Assembly (NCBI RefSeq): GCF_018343695.1
Contig: NZ_JAGYPJ010000001.1
Span: 569,001-633,000 of the forward strand
DNA: 64,000 bases
Direction of reading: 5' to 3'
Origin: Lederbergia citrisecunda
Lineage (GTDB): Bacteria > Bacillota > Bacilli > Bacillales > Bacillaceae_C
Part shown: one piece after another, positions 50,900 through 60,996 of the stretch
How the letters are laid out: every line of letters begins with the position of its first letter
Position numbering within the stretch: position 1 is the stretch's first letter
Program-made: the position numbers and the translations under genes
The notes under the pieces: generated by a model
The model's input: the letters and a program-made list of their open reading frames with translations, nothing else
Database searches by the model: none
What the model was told of the DNA's origin: nothing

Positions 50900-51508
50900 A
50901 TGGATTTATACACTATTAAAGAATGGTTTACATTAGAAAATGTAGTCGATTTAATTGATAAATACCGCTCGTTTGGCCCACTTCCAGGTATACTATTACC
51001 TTTATTAGAGGCCTTCCTTCCATTTTTACCTCTATTTCTTTTTGTTATGGCTAACGCTAATGCTTTTGGTTTAGGATGGGGCTTCTTCTTATCATGGTTA
51101 GGAGCTTCACTTGGTGCACTTTTTGTTTTTTTACTTGTGCGTAGATATGGAAATTCTCGAGTATTTCATTTTTTGCAAAAAAATAAAAAAGTCCAAAGCT
51201 TAACGGAATGGTTAGAAAGACGAGGGTTTGGCCCCTTATTTTTATTATTATGTTTTCCTTTTACACCGTCCGCAATTGTCAATATTGTTGCTGGACTCTC
51301 GAAAATCAATATATATCAATACATGCTGGCTGTTTTTGCTGGAAAAGCTGTTATGATCTTTATATTAAGCTTTATTGGGTATGATATTGTTTCTTTGATA
51401 AAACAGCCAATTCGTACGGGGATCGTCTTAATCATCATTTTCATTCTATGGTATGTTGGAAAGCATATTGAAAGTAGAATGAAGAATAAAGTCCATACGC
51501 GAGGATGA
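50900..51508 (+). CDS. TVP38/TMEM64 (VTT domain) membrane protein, YhjE-like
   Basis: 202 residues from ATG 50900, 6 nt after GGGGA; a longer frame upstream lacks a ribosome site. Central SNARE-associated/VTT motif: FGPLPGILLPLLEAFLPFLPLFLFVMANANAFG...WLGASLGALFVFLLVRRYGNSRV, then ERRGFGPLFLLLCFPFTPSAIVNIVAGLS. About five membrane helices. The family is linked to lipid scrambling or ion transport. Location before addB matches the yhjE region of B. subtilis. Confidence 0.8.
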   Translation: MDLYTIKEWFTLENVVDLIDKYRSFGPLPGILLPLLEAFLPFLPLFLFVMANANAFGLGWGFFLSWLGASLGALFVFLLVRRYGNSRVFHFLQKNKKVQSLTEWLERRGFGPLFLLLCFPFTPSAIVNIVAGLSKINIYQYMLAVFAGKAVMIFILSFIGYDIVSLIKQPIRTGIVLIIIFILWYVGKHIESRMKNKVHTRG

Positions 51509-51510
51509 AA

Positions 51511-51539
51511 AGTTGCCTTATATCAGGTGGCTTTTTTTA
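51511..51539 (+). terminator. Terminator of the yhjE-like gene
   Basis: AGTTGCCT/AGGTGGCT (wobble pairs), loop TATATC, seven Ts. Confidence 0.7.
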
Positions 51540-51617
51540 TTTTTTGACAAAAATGATATATGCAGAATTTCTGATTTAGATTAGTATCCGAATAGTCGAA
51601 GCATGCATTTTTGATTT

Positions 51618-51646
51618 TTGGGAATATACGTTCGATATGGTATAAT
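51618..51646 (+). promoter_or_regulatory. addBA promoter
   Basis: TTGGGA, 17-bp spacer, TATAAT, about 35 bp before the start codon. Confidence 0.65.
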
Positions 51647-51681
51647 AGTTACAGATTGTACATATAAAGGGGTTGAGAAAA

Positions 51682-54600
51682 TTGTCGCTTCGTTTCGTCA
51701 TTGGTCGGTCGGGAACAGGGAAGACAGCTTTGTTCCTAGATGAAATAAAAGAAAAACTGATGAAACAGCCTGATGGTCACCCTGTTCTCTATATAGTTCC
51801 GGAGCAAATGACGTTTTTATCGGAATATCGTTTAGTGAATACTCCTGGTTTATCGGGAATGATTCGGACACAGGTGTTTAGTTTTACACGTTTAGCATGG
51901 AGAATTCTCCAAGAGACTGGAGGCGCGAGTAGAAATCATATTTCCAGTGTTGGATTAAACATGTTAATTCGAAAAATCATCGAGGATCATAAAGATGATT
52001 TGAAGCTTTTTAAAAAAGCAGCTGATAAAAAAGGGTTTATTGAGCATGTTGAAAGATTGCTTACAGAATTTAAGCATTATTGCATTACACCTGATGATCT
52101 CCATAACACACAGAATGAGCTTTCTTTTAAATCATCTACTAGAGCCCTTGCAGACAAGTTGCATGATCTTGAACTAATTTATCATAAATTTGAACAAACA
52201 CTCGTTGGAAAATACACTAATTCAAATGATTATTTGAATTTACTAGCTGATTCCATAAAAAATTCCAGTTATTTAAAAGATGCTGAAATTTATATAGATG
52301 GATTTCATAATTTTACTCCACAAGAAAAAAGAGTTATTGAACAACTGATGACCTACTGTAGAAGGGTATCTATTGCTCTCGTTTTGGATCGTCCATATAA
52401 ACATGGTCTGAAGCCTGAAGATTTGGATTTATTCAGAATAACCGGAGAAACGTATTCGGATTTATTTGAAATGGCCAGAGACGCCGGTATTTTGCTTGAA
52501 GAGGATGTGTTTCTAGCTGAAACGCCAAGATTTCAAGATGAAGGATTGCAGTATTTACAAGCGAGGTTCGAAAAACGTCCTATCAAATCATATCAACATG
52601 TCCCAGCGATTGAAATTAGAGCAGCTGCAAATAGACGGGCTGAGGTGGAAAGCATCGCTCGAGAAATTCGAAGACTCATTAAAGAGGATGGATATCGTTA
52701 CAATGATATTGCCATCTTAATGCGAAATGGACATGAATATCACGAGATAATGGAAACGGTATTTCACGATTACGATATTCCTTTCTTTCTTGATCAAAAA
52801 AGATCGATGTTGAATCATCCACTAATCGAACTTGTACGAAGTGTACTAGATATCATTAGTTCCAATTGGAGATATGAGCCTGTATTTCGTGCGATAAAAA
52901 CAGATTTACTCTTTCCATTAGGCTCTGATTTAAAGATGTTAAGAGAACAGATGGATAGGCTCGAAAATTATATTCTTTCTCAAGGAATAAAGGGTGATAG
53001 GTGGATTGAAAAGAAACCTTGGCGCTACAAGCGTTTCTTCGGACTTGAACATGAAGGTTCGCCACAAACGGATGCTGAAAAGCAAATAGAAGCAGAAATA
53101 AATGAATCTCGAAACCTAGTTGTATTTCCCATTTTACGATTATCTCGAAGGATAAAAAAAGCTAAAAATGTTCGTGAACTGTGTGAAGCCGTGTATTTAA
53201 CTTTGGAGGAATTAGATATTCCCAATAAGCTAGCAGAAAAAAGTAATATTGCTGAAGAAAAAGGGCAATTGGTCTTGGCCAGGGAATATGATCAAGCTTG
53301 GAATGCAGTCATAGATATACTCGATCAATTGGTAGAAGTAATGGGCGAGCAGCAGATTTCGATTGAAACGTTCATTGATATTCTCGATTCTGGATTAGAA
53401 GCAGCGAAATTTTCATTGATCCCACCTGCAATTGATCAGGTCTTTGTTGCAGATTTGGAGATATCTCGACTTTCTAATATTAAATCCTCCTTTGTCGTTG
53501 GATTAAATGATGGTGTCCTTCCAGCAAAGCAATCAGAAGATGGTGCATTGTCAGATGGAGATCGGAGTGAATTAAAAGCTATTGGGTTACAGCTTGCACC
53601 TGATGGTAAGAAGAAGTTGTTAGATGAAGATTTTGTAGCTTATAGAGCTTTTACAGTTCAAGAGGAGCGTCTGTATTTATCTTATCCACTTGCAGATAAT
53701 GAGGGGAAGGGGTTACTGCCTTCACCTTATATTAAAAGAATGAAAGAAATTTTTCCGGAAATAGAAGAAATCGCAGAAGTAAATGATCCTAGTGAGCTTT
53801 TAATGGACGAGCAATTAAAGTATGTATCACATCCGAATACAGCGATTGCCTATTTAACTTCACAATTGCAATTAAAAGCACATGGATATCTTATCGCTGA
53901 TTTTTGGTGGGATGTTTATAATTTTTATTTGGAACATCCTAAACAGAAGCAAAAAGCGTTGAAGATTCTTTCAAGTTTATTTTATAAAAATGAAACGAAG
54001 ACACTTTCTGAAATAACGAGTAAAGAATTGTATGGAGATGAAATGCTTGCTAGTGTTTCAAGAATGGAGCTTTTTCACGGATGTCCATTTTCTCACTTTA
54101 CTTCACACGGTCTGCGCTTGCGCGAAAGGGAGATTTATAAGCTTGATGCGCCCCATATTGGAGATTTATTCCATGCTGCACTTAAGTGGATTTCAGAGGA
54201 AGTCTTGCAAAAGGGCCTTACATGGTCAAGCCTAACGAAAGAACAATGCGAATGGCTTGCTAGAATGGCAATAGAACAATTTGCTCCTAAACTACAAAAT
54301 CAAATTCTTCTAAGCTCAAATCGGCATTTTTATATAAAGAGGAAACTAGAGCAAATAATCGGAAGGGCTTCTTACGTCTTAAGCAGACACGCCAAAGTAA
54401 GTGGATTTACACCCATTGGACTTGAACTGGATTTTGGACCGTTTAATGAATTGCCTCCCCTAGCATTTACGTTGAAAAGCGGTGCTAAAATGCAACTTCA
54501 AGGTCGAATCGATCGAGTCGATAAAGCGGAAAATGAAGATGGGGTTTATTTACGAGTTATTGATTATAAATCGAGTTCGAGGGCTTTAGATTTGAATGAA

Positions 54601-55197
54601 GTATATCATGGTCTTGCCTTACAAATGCTTACTTATTTAGATATTATCATTACACATTCAAGTAAGTTAATAGGTACAGAAGCGACACCTGCTGGGGTTT
54701 TATATTTTCATGTCCACAATCCAATGATTAATAATGAAAAATTATTGACATTAGAAGATATTGAAAATGAAATTTTAAAGGAATTTAAAATGAAAGGTCT
54801 TTTACTTGGCGATTCCAATATCATTCGTCTTATGGACAATACTTTAGAAACAGGATCTTCAAACATTATCTCAGCGAGCATCAATAAAGATGGAAGTTTG
54901 TCGGCAAATTCGCAAAAAAGTTCTGCAAGTGTAGAGGATTTTAAAATATTAAGACATTATGTCCGTAATCTATATCAAGAATCAGGAAATAGGATTATTT
55001 CAGGAGATATCCATATTGATCCTTATAAACTAGGGGACAGAACTCCTTGCCAATTTTGTTCATATAAATCAGTATGCCAGTTTGATCAATCATTAGAGAA
55101 TAATGGTTACCGCAACATTTCACAGCAAAACTCTCTTGATGTACTTGCAAAAATTAGAGAGGAGGTTGTTAGTTTTGAAGACAGTCATTCCAATTAA
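51682..55197 (+). CDS. addB: AddB, subunit of the AddAB helicase-nuclease
   Basis: 1171 residues from TTG 51682 (AAAGGGG 9 nt upstream). N-terminal nucleotide-binding GRSGTGKT; UvrD-like body; C-terminal RecB-type nuclease with VIDYKSSSRALD. Iron-sulfur cysteines are present: one in HGCPFSHF (about residue 803) and three in PCQFCSYKSVCQF near the C-terminus. AddAB resects double-strand breaks for RecA loading at Chi. It overlaps addA by 23 bp, which couples their translation. Confidence 0.96.
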   Translation: MSLRFVIGRSGTGKTALFLDEIKEKLMKQPDGHPVLYIVPEQMTFLSEYRLVNTPGLSGMIRTQVFSFTRLAWRILQETGGASRNHISSVGLNMLIRKIIEDHKDDLKLFKKAADKKGFIEHVERLLTEFKHYCITPDDLHNTQNELSFKSSTRALADKLHDLELIYHKFEQTLVGKYTNSNDYLNLLADSIKNSSYLKDAEIYIDGFHNFTPQEKRVIEQLMTYCRRVSIALVLDRPYKHGLKPEDLDLFRITGETYSDLFEMARDAGILLEEDVFLAETPRFQDEGLQYLQARFEKRPIKSYQHVPAIEIRAAANRRAEVESIAREIRRLIKEDGYRYNDIAILMRNGHEYHEIMETVFHDYDIPFFLDQKRSMLNHPLIELVRSVLDIISSNWRYEPVFRAIKTDLLFPLGSDLKMLREQMDRLENYILSQGIKGDRWIEKKPWRYKRFFGLEHEGSPQTDAEKQIEAEINESRNLVVFPILRLSRRIKKAKNVRELCEAVYLTLEELDIPNKLAEKSNIAEEKGQLVLAREYDQAWNAVIDILDQLVEVMGEQQISIETFIDILDSGLEAAKFSLIPPAIDQVFVADLEISRLSNIKSSFVVGLNDGVLPAKQSEDGALSDGDRSELKAIGLQLAPDGKKKLLDEDFVAYRAFTVQEERLYLSYPLADNEGKGLLPSPYIKRMKEIFPEIEEIAEVNDPSELLMDEQLKYVSHPNTAIAYLTSQLQLKAHGYLIADFWWDVYNFYLEHPKQKQKALKILSSLFYKNETKTLSEITSKELYGDEMLASVSRMELFHGCPFSHFTSHGLRLREREIYKLDAPHIGDLFHAALKWISEEVLQKGLTWSSLTKEQCEWLARMAIEQFAPKLQNQILLSSNRHFYIKRKLEQIIGRASYVLSRHAKVSGFTPIGLELDFGPFNELPPLAFTLKSGAKMQLQGRIDRVDKAENEDGVYLRVIDYKSSSRALDLNEVYHGLALQMLTYLDIIITHSSKLIGTEATPAGVLYFHVHNPMINNEKLLTLEDIENEILKEFKMKGLLLGDSNIIRLMDNTLETGSSNIISASINKDGSLSANSQKSSASVEDFKILRHYVRNLYQESGNRIISGDIHIDPYKLGDRTPCQFCSYKSVCQFDQSLENNGYRNISQQNSLDVLAKIREEVVSFEDSHSN

Positions 55198-58100
55198 GCC
55201 AGAGCATGTAACATGGACAGATGATCAATGGAAAGCGATTATGGCCAAAGATCAAGATATTTTAGTTGCAGCAGCTGCAGGCTCTGGAAAAACAGCTGTT
55301 CTTGTAGAACGGATTATTCAAAAAATATTAGCTGTCGAGGATCCCCTAAATATTGACGAATTACTTGTCGTAACTTTTACAAATGCGTCTGCCGCTGAGA
55401 TGAGACATCGGATTGGCGAAGCGCTTGAAAAGGCCATAGATGAAGATCCTTTATCAACCCATTTACGAAGACAGCTCAGTTTATTGAACAGTGCTTCCAT
55501 CTCAACTCTGCACTCCTTTTGTCTCGATGTTGTCCGAAAATATTATTATATGATAGACATTGATCCAGGTTTTCGAATTGCTGATCAAACGGAGGCTGAT
55601 CTTCTCCGGGATGAAGTGATAGATGAACTTTTCGAAAATGAATACGGAAAACAAGGGAATGAGTCATTTTATCGGTTTGTCGATACATTTTCAAACGATC
55701 GACATGATGGAGCGGTTCAAGAGCTTGTTCTTAAGCTGTATGATTTTTCCCGTTCCCATCCGAATCCATTTATGTGGCTCGATCAAATCGTAGAAATGTA
55801 TGACGTAACAGAAAACACTAAAATTGAAAACCTTCCTTTTATTGATATTTTAAAATTTGATATTCAACTTCAATTATCTGGGGCAAAAGAATTGCTTCAG
55901 CAAGCGTTAGAAATATCAAAGACTCCAGGAGGACCCGCTCCACGCGCAGAAAATTATTTAAGCGATCTTTCTATAATAGAGAGGATGGAGGATTCAGCAG
56001 TAAAAGGGTGGGATTTTCTATATGAGACGATGAAAGACTGGAGCTTTTCTAGGGCGAAAACATGTAGAGGCGATGAATATGATCCTGCATTAATAAAAGA
56101 GGCAGATGATTTAAGAAAAACTGCACGGGGAATGTTGGACAAACTTTCAGCAGATTTATTCTCTAAATCCCCCGAAAAGTTCCTAAAAGATATGCAGGAA
56201 ATGAAACAAGTTCTTGCTACTTTAGTTGAGGTAGTTAAACAGTTTTCACATGTTTTTGAGAAAGAAAAAGCAGATAGAGGATTAGTCGATTTCTCAGACC
56301 TTGAACATTTATGTCTGCAGGTTTTAATCGATCGAAAAGAAGGCACGAACGATATCATCCCGTCTGAAATCTCTCATAACTATCGAAATCAGTTTAGAGA
56401 AGTGCTTGTCGATGAATATCAAGATACAAATATGGTTCAAGAAACCATTATTAATTTAGTATCAGCAGATGGTGAGTCCGATGGGAATCTTTTTATGGTT
56501 GGTGATGTTAAGCAATCGATCTATCTTTTTCGTCTCGCTGAACCGATTTTATTTCTCGGAAAATACTTGCGTTTTACAAGTGAAGGAGAAAATACAGGTC
56601 TCCGAATAGACCTTTCCCGTAACTTTCGCAGTCGAGCAGAAGTCTTAGATGGTGTTAACTTTATTTTTAAGCAAATAATGGGTACTAAGGTCGGTGAAAT
56701 TGAATATAATCGAGATGCCGAGTTAGTGAAGGGATCGGGATATCCAAATGAAGAAGATTTTCCTATAGAAATTGGTATCATCGATCAATCCGATAAAGAT
56801 TTATTGCAAGAAGAAGTGAGCGAAGACGCTTTTGACCTTAATGAGTTAGAACAGACGAAGCTTGAAGCGCGCTATATGGCGGAAAAAATTAGACGGATGA
56901 TTGATGAGGAAAATCCAATTTATGAGTTAAAAACAAAGAATGTGCGGCCAATTCGCTATAAGGACGTTGTAATCCTAGTACGTTCTCTTAGTTGGGCTCC
57001 AGATATAATGGAAGAATTCAAGCTTGCAGGGATTCCGGCACATGTTAATTTGTCTACTGGATATTTTGAAGCAACTGAAGTATCAATTATGATGTCTTTA
57101 CTGAAGATTATTGATAATCCTGATCAAGATATCCCATTTGCAGCGGTTCTTAGGTCCCCGATTATTGGTTTATCAGAAGAGGAATTAGCCCATATACGCT
57201 TACAATCAAGGAGAGGAAGCTACTACGGAGCAGTCAAAACATTTATCGCAAATATGCCTGATCATGACTTTAGTTATGCATGGGAGCAGGTTTCTCACTT
57301 TATTAATCAACTTCATGAATGGCGAACAATGGCGAGAAGCGGCGCATTATCAGAATTGATATGGCAATTGTATCGTGATACCGGATTTTATGAATTTGTC
57401 GGTGGTCTTCCGGGGGGAAAACAAAGACAAGCGAATTTACGAGCCTTTTACGACCGTGCTCGTCAATATGAAAACACATCATTTAGAGGATTATTTCGTT
57501 TTTTACGCTTTATTGAAAGAATGCGTGAAAGAGGAAATGATTTAGGGGCTGCAAGAGCACTTGGAGAACAGGAAGATGTTGTTCGAATTATGACGATTCA
57601 CTCTAGTAAAGGACTGGAGTTTCCGGTAGTTTTTGTAGCAGGAATCGGCAGGCAGTTTAATATGAAGGACTTAATCAGTGGTTATATGTTTGATAAAGAA
57701 TTCGGATTTGCGTGTAAATATGTTAATCCGGAAAAGCGTATTTCCTATTCTTCACTTCCGCAGCTCGCTTTAAGAAGAAAGAAAAAAATGGAGATGCTTT
57801 CCGAAGAAATGCGTGTCCTATATGTTGCATTGACGAGGGCAAAAGAAAAACTCTTTTTAGTAGGGTCAGTAAAAAATATCGAAAAAGAAATGAAAAAATG
57901 GATGAAAGCGGCAAGCCAATCAGAGTGGCTACTATCAGACCATGATCGTGCACAAGCGAATTCCTATCTCGATTGGATTGGTTTAGCACTTGTCAGGCAT
58001 CGAGATGGAGATAATATTCTAGAGGTAAGTGAAATGAAGGTGGCTAAAGAAATATTGGAGCACCCATCACGCTGGAAAGTTTCAGTTTTATCTCAAAATC

Positions 58101-58924
58101 AATTTGATGAAGACATAAAAAACCAACAACACATCGATTATGATTGGCAGGAATCTGTTAAAAAAGGAAATATAATCGAAAGTGAATCGGAGAATAAACA
58201 AGAGGTTTTTTCACGACTTTCATGGGAATATGCCTATCCTCAATCAACCAAAAGGATGTCAAAACAATCTGTATCCGAGATTAAAAGAATGTTTGAAATG
58301 AGAGATGAAGCAAGTGGAACACAGATCATTCAAAAAAATGTACCTCAGCAATACGATCGACCAAAATTTATGATTGAACGTGGAGTCCTTTCACCTGCAG
58401 AACGGGGAACCGCGATGCATACGGTTATGCAGCATATTCCGCTAGATGAGCAGCCGACATTATTTTCAGTGGAAATGTTATTAGAGGACTTAATCGAAAA
58501 AGAAATCATTACAATAGAACAAGCAGAGGTTGTTTCATGTGACCAAATTGTTCATTTTTTTGAAAGCGAGATTGGACAAAGAATGATTTCAGCTAAAAAG
58601 GTTCATCGTGAAGTTCCCTTTACTTTGGGTCTCCCCGCACAAGAAGTCTATTCAGATTGGGATGGTTTTGATGAAAACGTCCTTGTTCAAGGTATTATTG
58701 ATTGTATTATTGAAGAAAAAGATGGGGTCATTCTACTAGATTATAAAACTGATGTCATTCAAGGTAGATTTCCAAACGGATTTCAACAGGCAAAAAGAAT
58801 ACTTTCTAGACGTTATGAAACACAATTGAGTCTTTATGGACGAGCCATTATTGAAATATGGGATAAACCAGTCATAGGAAAGTATTTATATTTCTTTGAT
58901 GGTGGAGAATTTTTGAAGTTATAA
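55175..58924 (+). CDS. addA: AddA, helicase-nuclease subunit of AddAB
   Basis: 1249 residues from TTG 55175, 9 nt after GAGAGGAGG; the open frame before it lies in addB. Superfamily 1 helicase motifs: AAAAGSGKTAVLVERI (Walker A, about 36-50), VTFTNASAAEM (Ia), LVDEYQDTN (II), VGDVKQSIYLFR (III), MTIHSSKGLEFPVVFVAG (V), LYVALTRAKEKL (VI). C-terminal nuclease motif LLDYKTDVI (about 1187-1195). Complete and intact. Confidence 0.97.
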   Translation: MKTVIPIKPEHVTWTDDQWKAIMAKDQDILVAAAAGSGKTAVLVERIIQKILAVEDPLNIDELLVVTFTNASAAEMRHRIGEALEKAIDEDPLSTHLRRQLSLLNSASISTLHSFCLDVVRKYYYMIDIDPGFRIADQTEADLLRDEVIDELFENEYGKQGNESFYRFVDTFSNDRHDGAVQELVLKLYDFSRSHPNPFMWLDQIVEMYDVTENTKIENLPFIDILKFDIQLQLSGAKELLQQALEISKTPGGPAPRAENYLSDLSIIERMEDSAVKGWDFLYETMKDWSFSRAKTCRGDEYDPALIKEADDLRKTARGMLDKLSADLFSKSPEKFLKDMQEMKQVLATLVEVVKQFSHVFEKEKADRGLVDFSDLEHLCLQVLIDRKEGTNDIIPSEISHNYRNQFREVLVDEYQDTNMVQETIINLVSADGESDGNLFMVGDVKQSIYLFRLAEPILFLGKYLRFTSEGENTGLRIDLSRNFRSRAEVLDGVNFIFKQIMGTKVGEIEYNRDAELVKGSGYPNEEDFPIEIGIIDQSDKDLLQEEVSEDAFDLNELEQTKLEARYMAEKIRRMIDEENPIYELKTKNVRPIRYKDVVILVRSLSWAPDIMEEFKLAGIPAHVNLSTGYFEATEVSIMMSLLKIIDNPDQDIPFAAVLRSPIIGLSEEELAHIRLQSRRGSYYGAVKTFIANMPDHDFSYAWEQVSHFINQLHEWRTMARSGALSELIWQLYRDTGFYEFVGGLPGGKQRQANLRAFYDRARQYENTSFRGLFRFLRFIERMRERGNDLGAARALGEQEDVVRIMTIHSSKGLEFPVVFVAGIGRQFNMKDLISGYMFDKEFGFACKYVNPEKRISYSSLPQLALRRKKKMEMLSEEMRVLYVALTRAKEKLFLVGSVKNIEKEMKKWMKAASQSEWLLSDHDRAQANSYLDWIGLALVRHRDGDNILEVSEMKVAKEILEHPSRWKVSVLSQNQFDEDIKNQQHIDYDWQESVKKGNIIESESENKQEVFSRLSWEYAYPQSTKRMSKQSVSEIKRMFEMRDEASGTQIIQKNVPQQYDRPKFMIERGVLSPAERGTAMHTVMQHIPLDEQPTLFSVEMLLEDLIEKEIITIEQAEVVSCDQIVHFFESEIGQRMISAKKVHREVPFTLGLPAQEVYSDWDGFDENVLVQGIIDCIIEEKDGVILLDYKTDVIQGRFPNGFQQAKRILSRRYETQLSLYGRAIIEIWDKPVIGKYLYFFDGGEFLKL

Positions 58925-58942
58925 TTCTTAGTATAGGATAAA

Positions 58943-58975
58943 AAAGGCTGGACCATAAATTGGACCAGCCTTTAA
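58943..58975. terminator. Bidirectional terminator between addA and gerPF
   Basis: AAAGGCTGGACC/GGACCAGCCTTT with a single mismatch, loop ATAAATT; T-rich on both exits. Confidence 0.8.
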
Positions 58976-59190
58976 TTATTACCAATCGTTGGTTGATCTA
59001 TTAAGTTTGAATCAATAGTAGGATTTACACTAAAACCGTTAAGCGTAACGACAATCCCACCGACATTACCTGCACCTGATCCTTCAAATGTCTTGGTAGC
59101 ACTTTTCGGAGAAATGACAGCGACATCTCCAAAATGAACAACCCCTCCAGTAACGTTAATAATTTGAGTTGCTCCTATTAAAGCCGGCAT
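58972..59190 (-). CDS. gerPF: Spore germination protein GerPF
   Basis: 72 residues with the GerPF/GerPA repeat pattern: MPALIGATQIINVTGGVVHFGDVAVISPKSATKTFEGSGAGNVG, like B. subtilis GerPF. GerP proteins sit in the spore coat and let germinants reach inner-membrane receptors. Last gene of the operon, ending at the shared terminator. The N-terminal half is similar to GerPA of the same operon, reflecting an old duplication. Confidence 0.92.
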   Translation of the reverse strand: MPALIGATQIINVTGGVVHFGDVAVISPKSATKTFEGSGAGNVGGIVVTLNGFSVNPTIDSNLIDQPTIGNN

Positions 59191-59194
59191 ATAA

Positions 59195-59602
59195 TCAGTC
59201 CCTTCGCACCTCTACTTTTGTTCTAGGACGGATCGCTTGACCAGATAGCTGCCGTATATGGTCTATCCTTGATTCTGCATGGACGTTTTCGGTATTTCCA
59301 ATATGCACAACTCCTGACGCAGATATCCCTTTTATCCAGATCCTTCCTACACTTATATTTGGCTTTTCGTGATATTTTCTAATATAAGGCGGAGGAATTA
59401 GGAATGTTGGGATGGGAATAGGCTCTGAAAAAATTCGCGGATGGTAGTTTGCTTCCTTACCAAAGTATATTTCTTGTTGTCGTTGGACTGCAAGAGCCTG
59501 CGAAAATGGACGTAATTGTACAGTATCACCTATTTCCAATACTCCGTTTGAAAGAATGCTATAAACAAGTATATGCTGAACAACGGAATTTCGTCCCCAC
59601 AT
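59195..59602 (-). CDS. gerPE: Spore germination protein GerPE
   Basis: 135 residues: N-terminal SVVQHILVYSILSNGVLEIGDTVQLRPFSQALAVQRQ and a second similar module near the C-terminus (KGISASGVVHIGNTENVHAES). The family is restricted to spore formers, with a role in coat permeability. Four bases separate it from gerPF. Confidence 0.88.
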   Translation of the reverse strand: MWGRNSVVQHILVYSILSNGVLEIGDTVQLRPFSQALAVQRQQEIYFGKEANYHPRIFSEPIPIPTFLIPPPYIRKYHEKPNISVGRIWIKGISASGVVHIGNTENVHAESRIDHIRQLSGQAIRPRTKVEVRRD

Positions 59603-59607
59603 TTGTT

Positions 59608-59784
59608 TTACCCCACAGAAAGTGGGACGAATGGTCCGATGATTAAAGATTCAGCAGGTGTGTCAAATGTAGAGGCAAGTTGAATTGTGTTCGCATCACC
59701 CACTAAAAGTAAAGAGGAAGTCGTTATCCCGATTACATGTATTTCGCCTACGTTTAATTCCCGATTTATGACATTGAGCTCCAT
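59608..59784 (-). CDS. gerPD: Spore germination protein GerPD
   Basis: 58 residues; ATG at 59784. Sequence NVINRELNVGEIHVIGITTSSLLLVGDANTIQLASTFDTPAESLIIGPFVPL matches GerPD (VNRDLSVG...FLIGDA...STFDTPPES..IGPFIPL in B. subtilis). Five bases separate its stop from the gerPE start. Confidence 0.9.
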   Translation of the reverse strand: MELNVINRELNVGEIHVIGITTSSLLLVGDANTIQLASTFDTPAESLIIGPFVPLSVG

Positions 59785-59789
59785 GATGA

Positions 59790-60392
59790 TTATTTTCCTT
59801 CCTTTCTATCTCGAGGCATTTGTGCAATGAAGGTGTGTACACCATTATTAATATCAGCAATGATTGTTCTGTACATTTTTTCAAAAAGCTGTTCACTCGT
59901 TATATCTTCATTTGTTCTAGTACTAAAAAAATGAAGATAATGTTCGGCACGCGTTGGCAATTGTTTACGTATATCTTCTTTTATTAAATTGAAGTAGGAT
60001 TCCTCCAACTGAATACCAATTTGGTTTTCTGATTCGTGAATAATCTTATCTAGCTGTTGATCAACATATTGATTCAATTTTTCAAGGAGTTCTGTTTTCA
60101 TTTGCTGATCTTCTTCTGGCGCTTTTTCATTCCTCATACTAGGTACGGCGGAAAAATCTTCAATATTATTTAGATCTGCTGGATTTAGCCCGATATTTAA
60201 TGTGCCATCCAATTTTTCCACTTTTAATTGATCGAATTTGTATTCAAGCCTCTCTACTGTTATTGAAGGTTTTTCTTTTAATTTTTGAACGTCCGCGGAT
60301 AATTGTGCCATGGTTGTTTGCAGCTGATTGATTTCCTGTTGTTGCCAAGCGACATATTCATTTAATTGTTTAAGATATAATTTTAAATCCAT
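59790..60392 (-). CDS. gerPC: Spore germination protein GerPC
   Basis: 200 residues, mostly coiled-coil at the N-terminus (YLKQLNEYVAWQQQEINQLQTTMAQLSADVQKL), followed by VERLEYKFDQLKVEKLDGTLNIGLNP, the GerPC family signature, and a helical C-terminus. Probably the structural partner of the small GerP proteins in the coat. Confidence 0.9.
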   Translation of the reverse strand: MDLKLYLKQLNEYVAWQQQEINQLQTTMAQLSADVQKLKEKPSITVERLEYKFDQLKVEKLDGTLNIGLNPADLNNIEDFSAVPSMRNEKAPEEDQQMKTELLEKLNQYVDQQLDKIIHESENQIGIQLEESYFNLIKEDIRKQLPTRAEHYLHFFSTRTNEDITSEQLFEKMYRTIIADINNGVHTFIAQMPRDRKEGK

Positions 60393-60412
60393 GTCATCTC
60401 CGCCTTATTAAT

Positions 60413-60634
60413 TTATAGTGGTACCAGGATCGGGTGCTCTACTGCTTCACCAAGCGCCTCTGTTTTTGCTTCTGCAATAGCAGAAGGGGCAGCACCTGTA
60501 AAACCTCCCGTATTAAATAAATTGGAAGCTTCTGTAATAATTCCTGTTGTTCCGATTTGTAAGACAGAGGAGTTTGTCATTCCTCCAATTTTTAACATGT
60601 GGATATTAATTGATTGTTGAACATTGATAATCAG
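60413..60634 (-). CDS. gerPB: Spore germination protein GerPB, probable CTG start
   Basis: 73 residues if started at CTG 60634, which is 6 nt from a strong GGGAGGGA site (minus strand 60641-60648). The residues before the internal ATG (NVQQSINIHML) align with the N-terminus of GerPB from B. subtilis (INQTIQINYL), so a start at the ATG 60598 would cut conserved sequence. Then KIGGMTNSSVLQIGTTGIITEASNLFNTGGFTG, typical of GerPB. ATT 60631 is the alternative start. Confidence 0.8.
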   Translation of the reverse strand: MIINVQQSINIHMLKIGGMTNSSVLQIGTTGIITEASNLFNTGGFTGAAPSAIAEAKTEALGEAVEHPILVPL

Positions 60635-60714
60635 TGTTGGTCCCTCCCATTGGAAGAATCCTAGTCTTGCATAAAGCCATCGAATAGCATACTTCCTATT
60701 GTTAGGTCTAATTC

Positions 60715-60936
60715 TTATAAAGTAAATCCTATTCCTTGATCGATTACATCTGCATCAAACGTGTTAGTAGATGATAATTCATTAATGACTTTTACTTGAT
60801 CGGCCGTATTAAATGATCCCGCTCCTGCAAAAACTTTTGTGGATGATATAGGGTGGATTTGGAATACATCTCCTATGTTAAAGACACCTGAAGAAGCAAT
60901 ATTAACAACTTGAACGGCTCCTACAAAAGCTGGCAT
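60715..60936 (-). CDS. gerPA: Spore germination protein GerPA
   Basis: 73 residues (MPAFVGAVQVVNIASSGVFNIGDVFQIHPISSTKVFAGAGSFNTAD...). First gene of the operon, AAAGGATGTGA before the ATG. Part of the coat layer needed for germinant access. The gap 60635-60714 before gerPB has no terminator. Confidence 0.92.
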   Translation of the reverse strand: MPAFVGAVQVVNIASSGVFNIGDVFQIHPISSTKVFAGAGSFNTADQVKVINELSSTNTFDADVIDQGIGFTL

Positions 60937-60996
60937 CGCCGTTCACATCCTTTATAAATAAAAATATTTTATCCAATTAGTAATAATTCATCACTG

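Noticed and set aside
59449-59646. 65-codon plus-strand frame across gerPE/gerPD
   Set aside because: It is antisense to conserved gerP genes and has no ribosome site.
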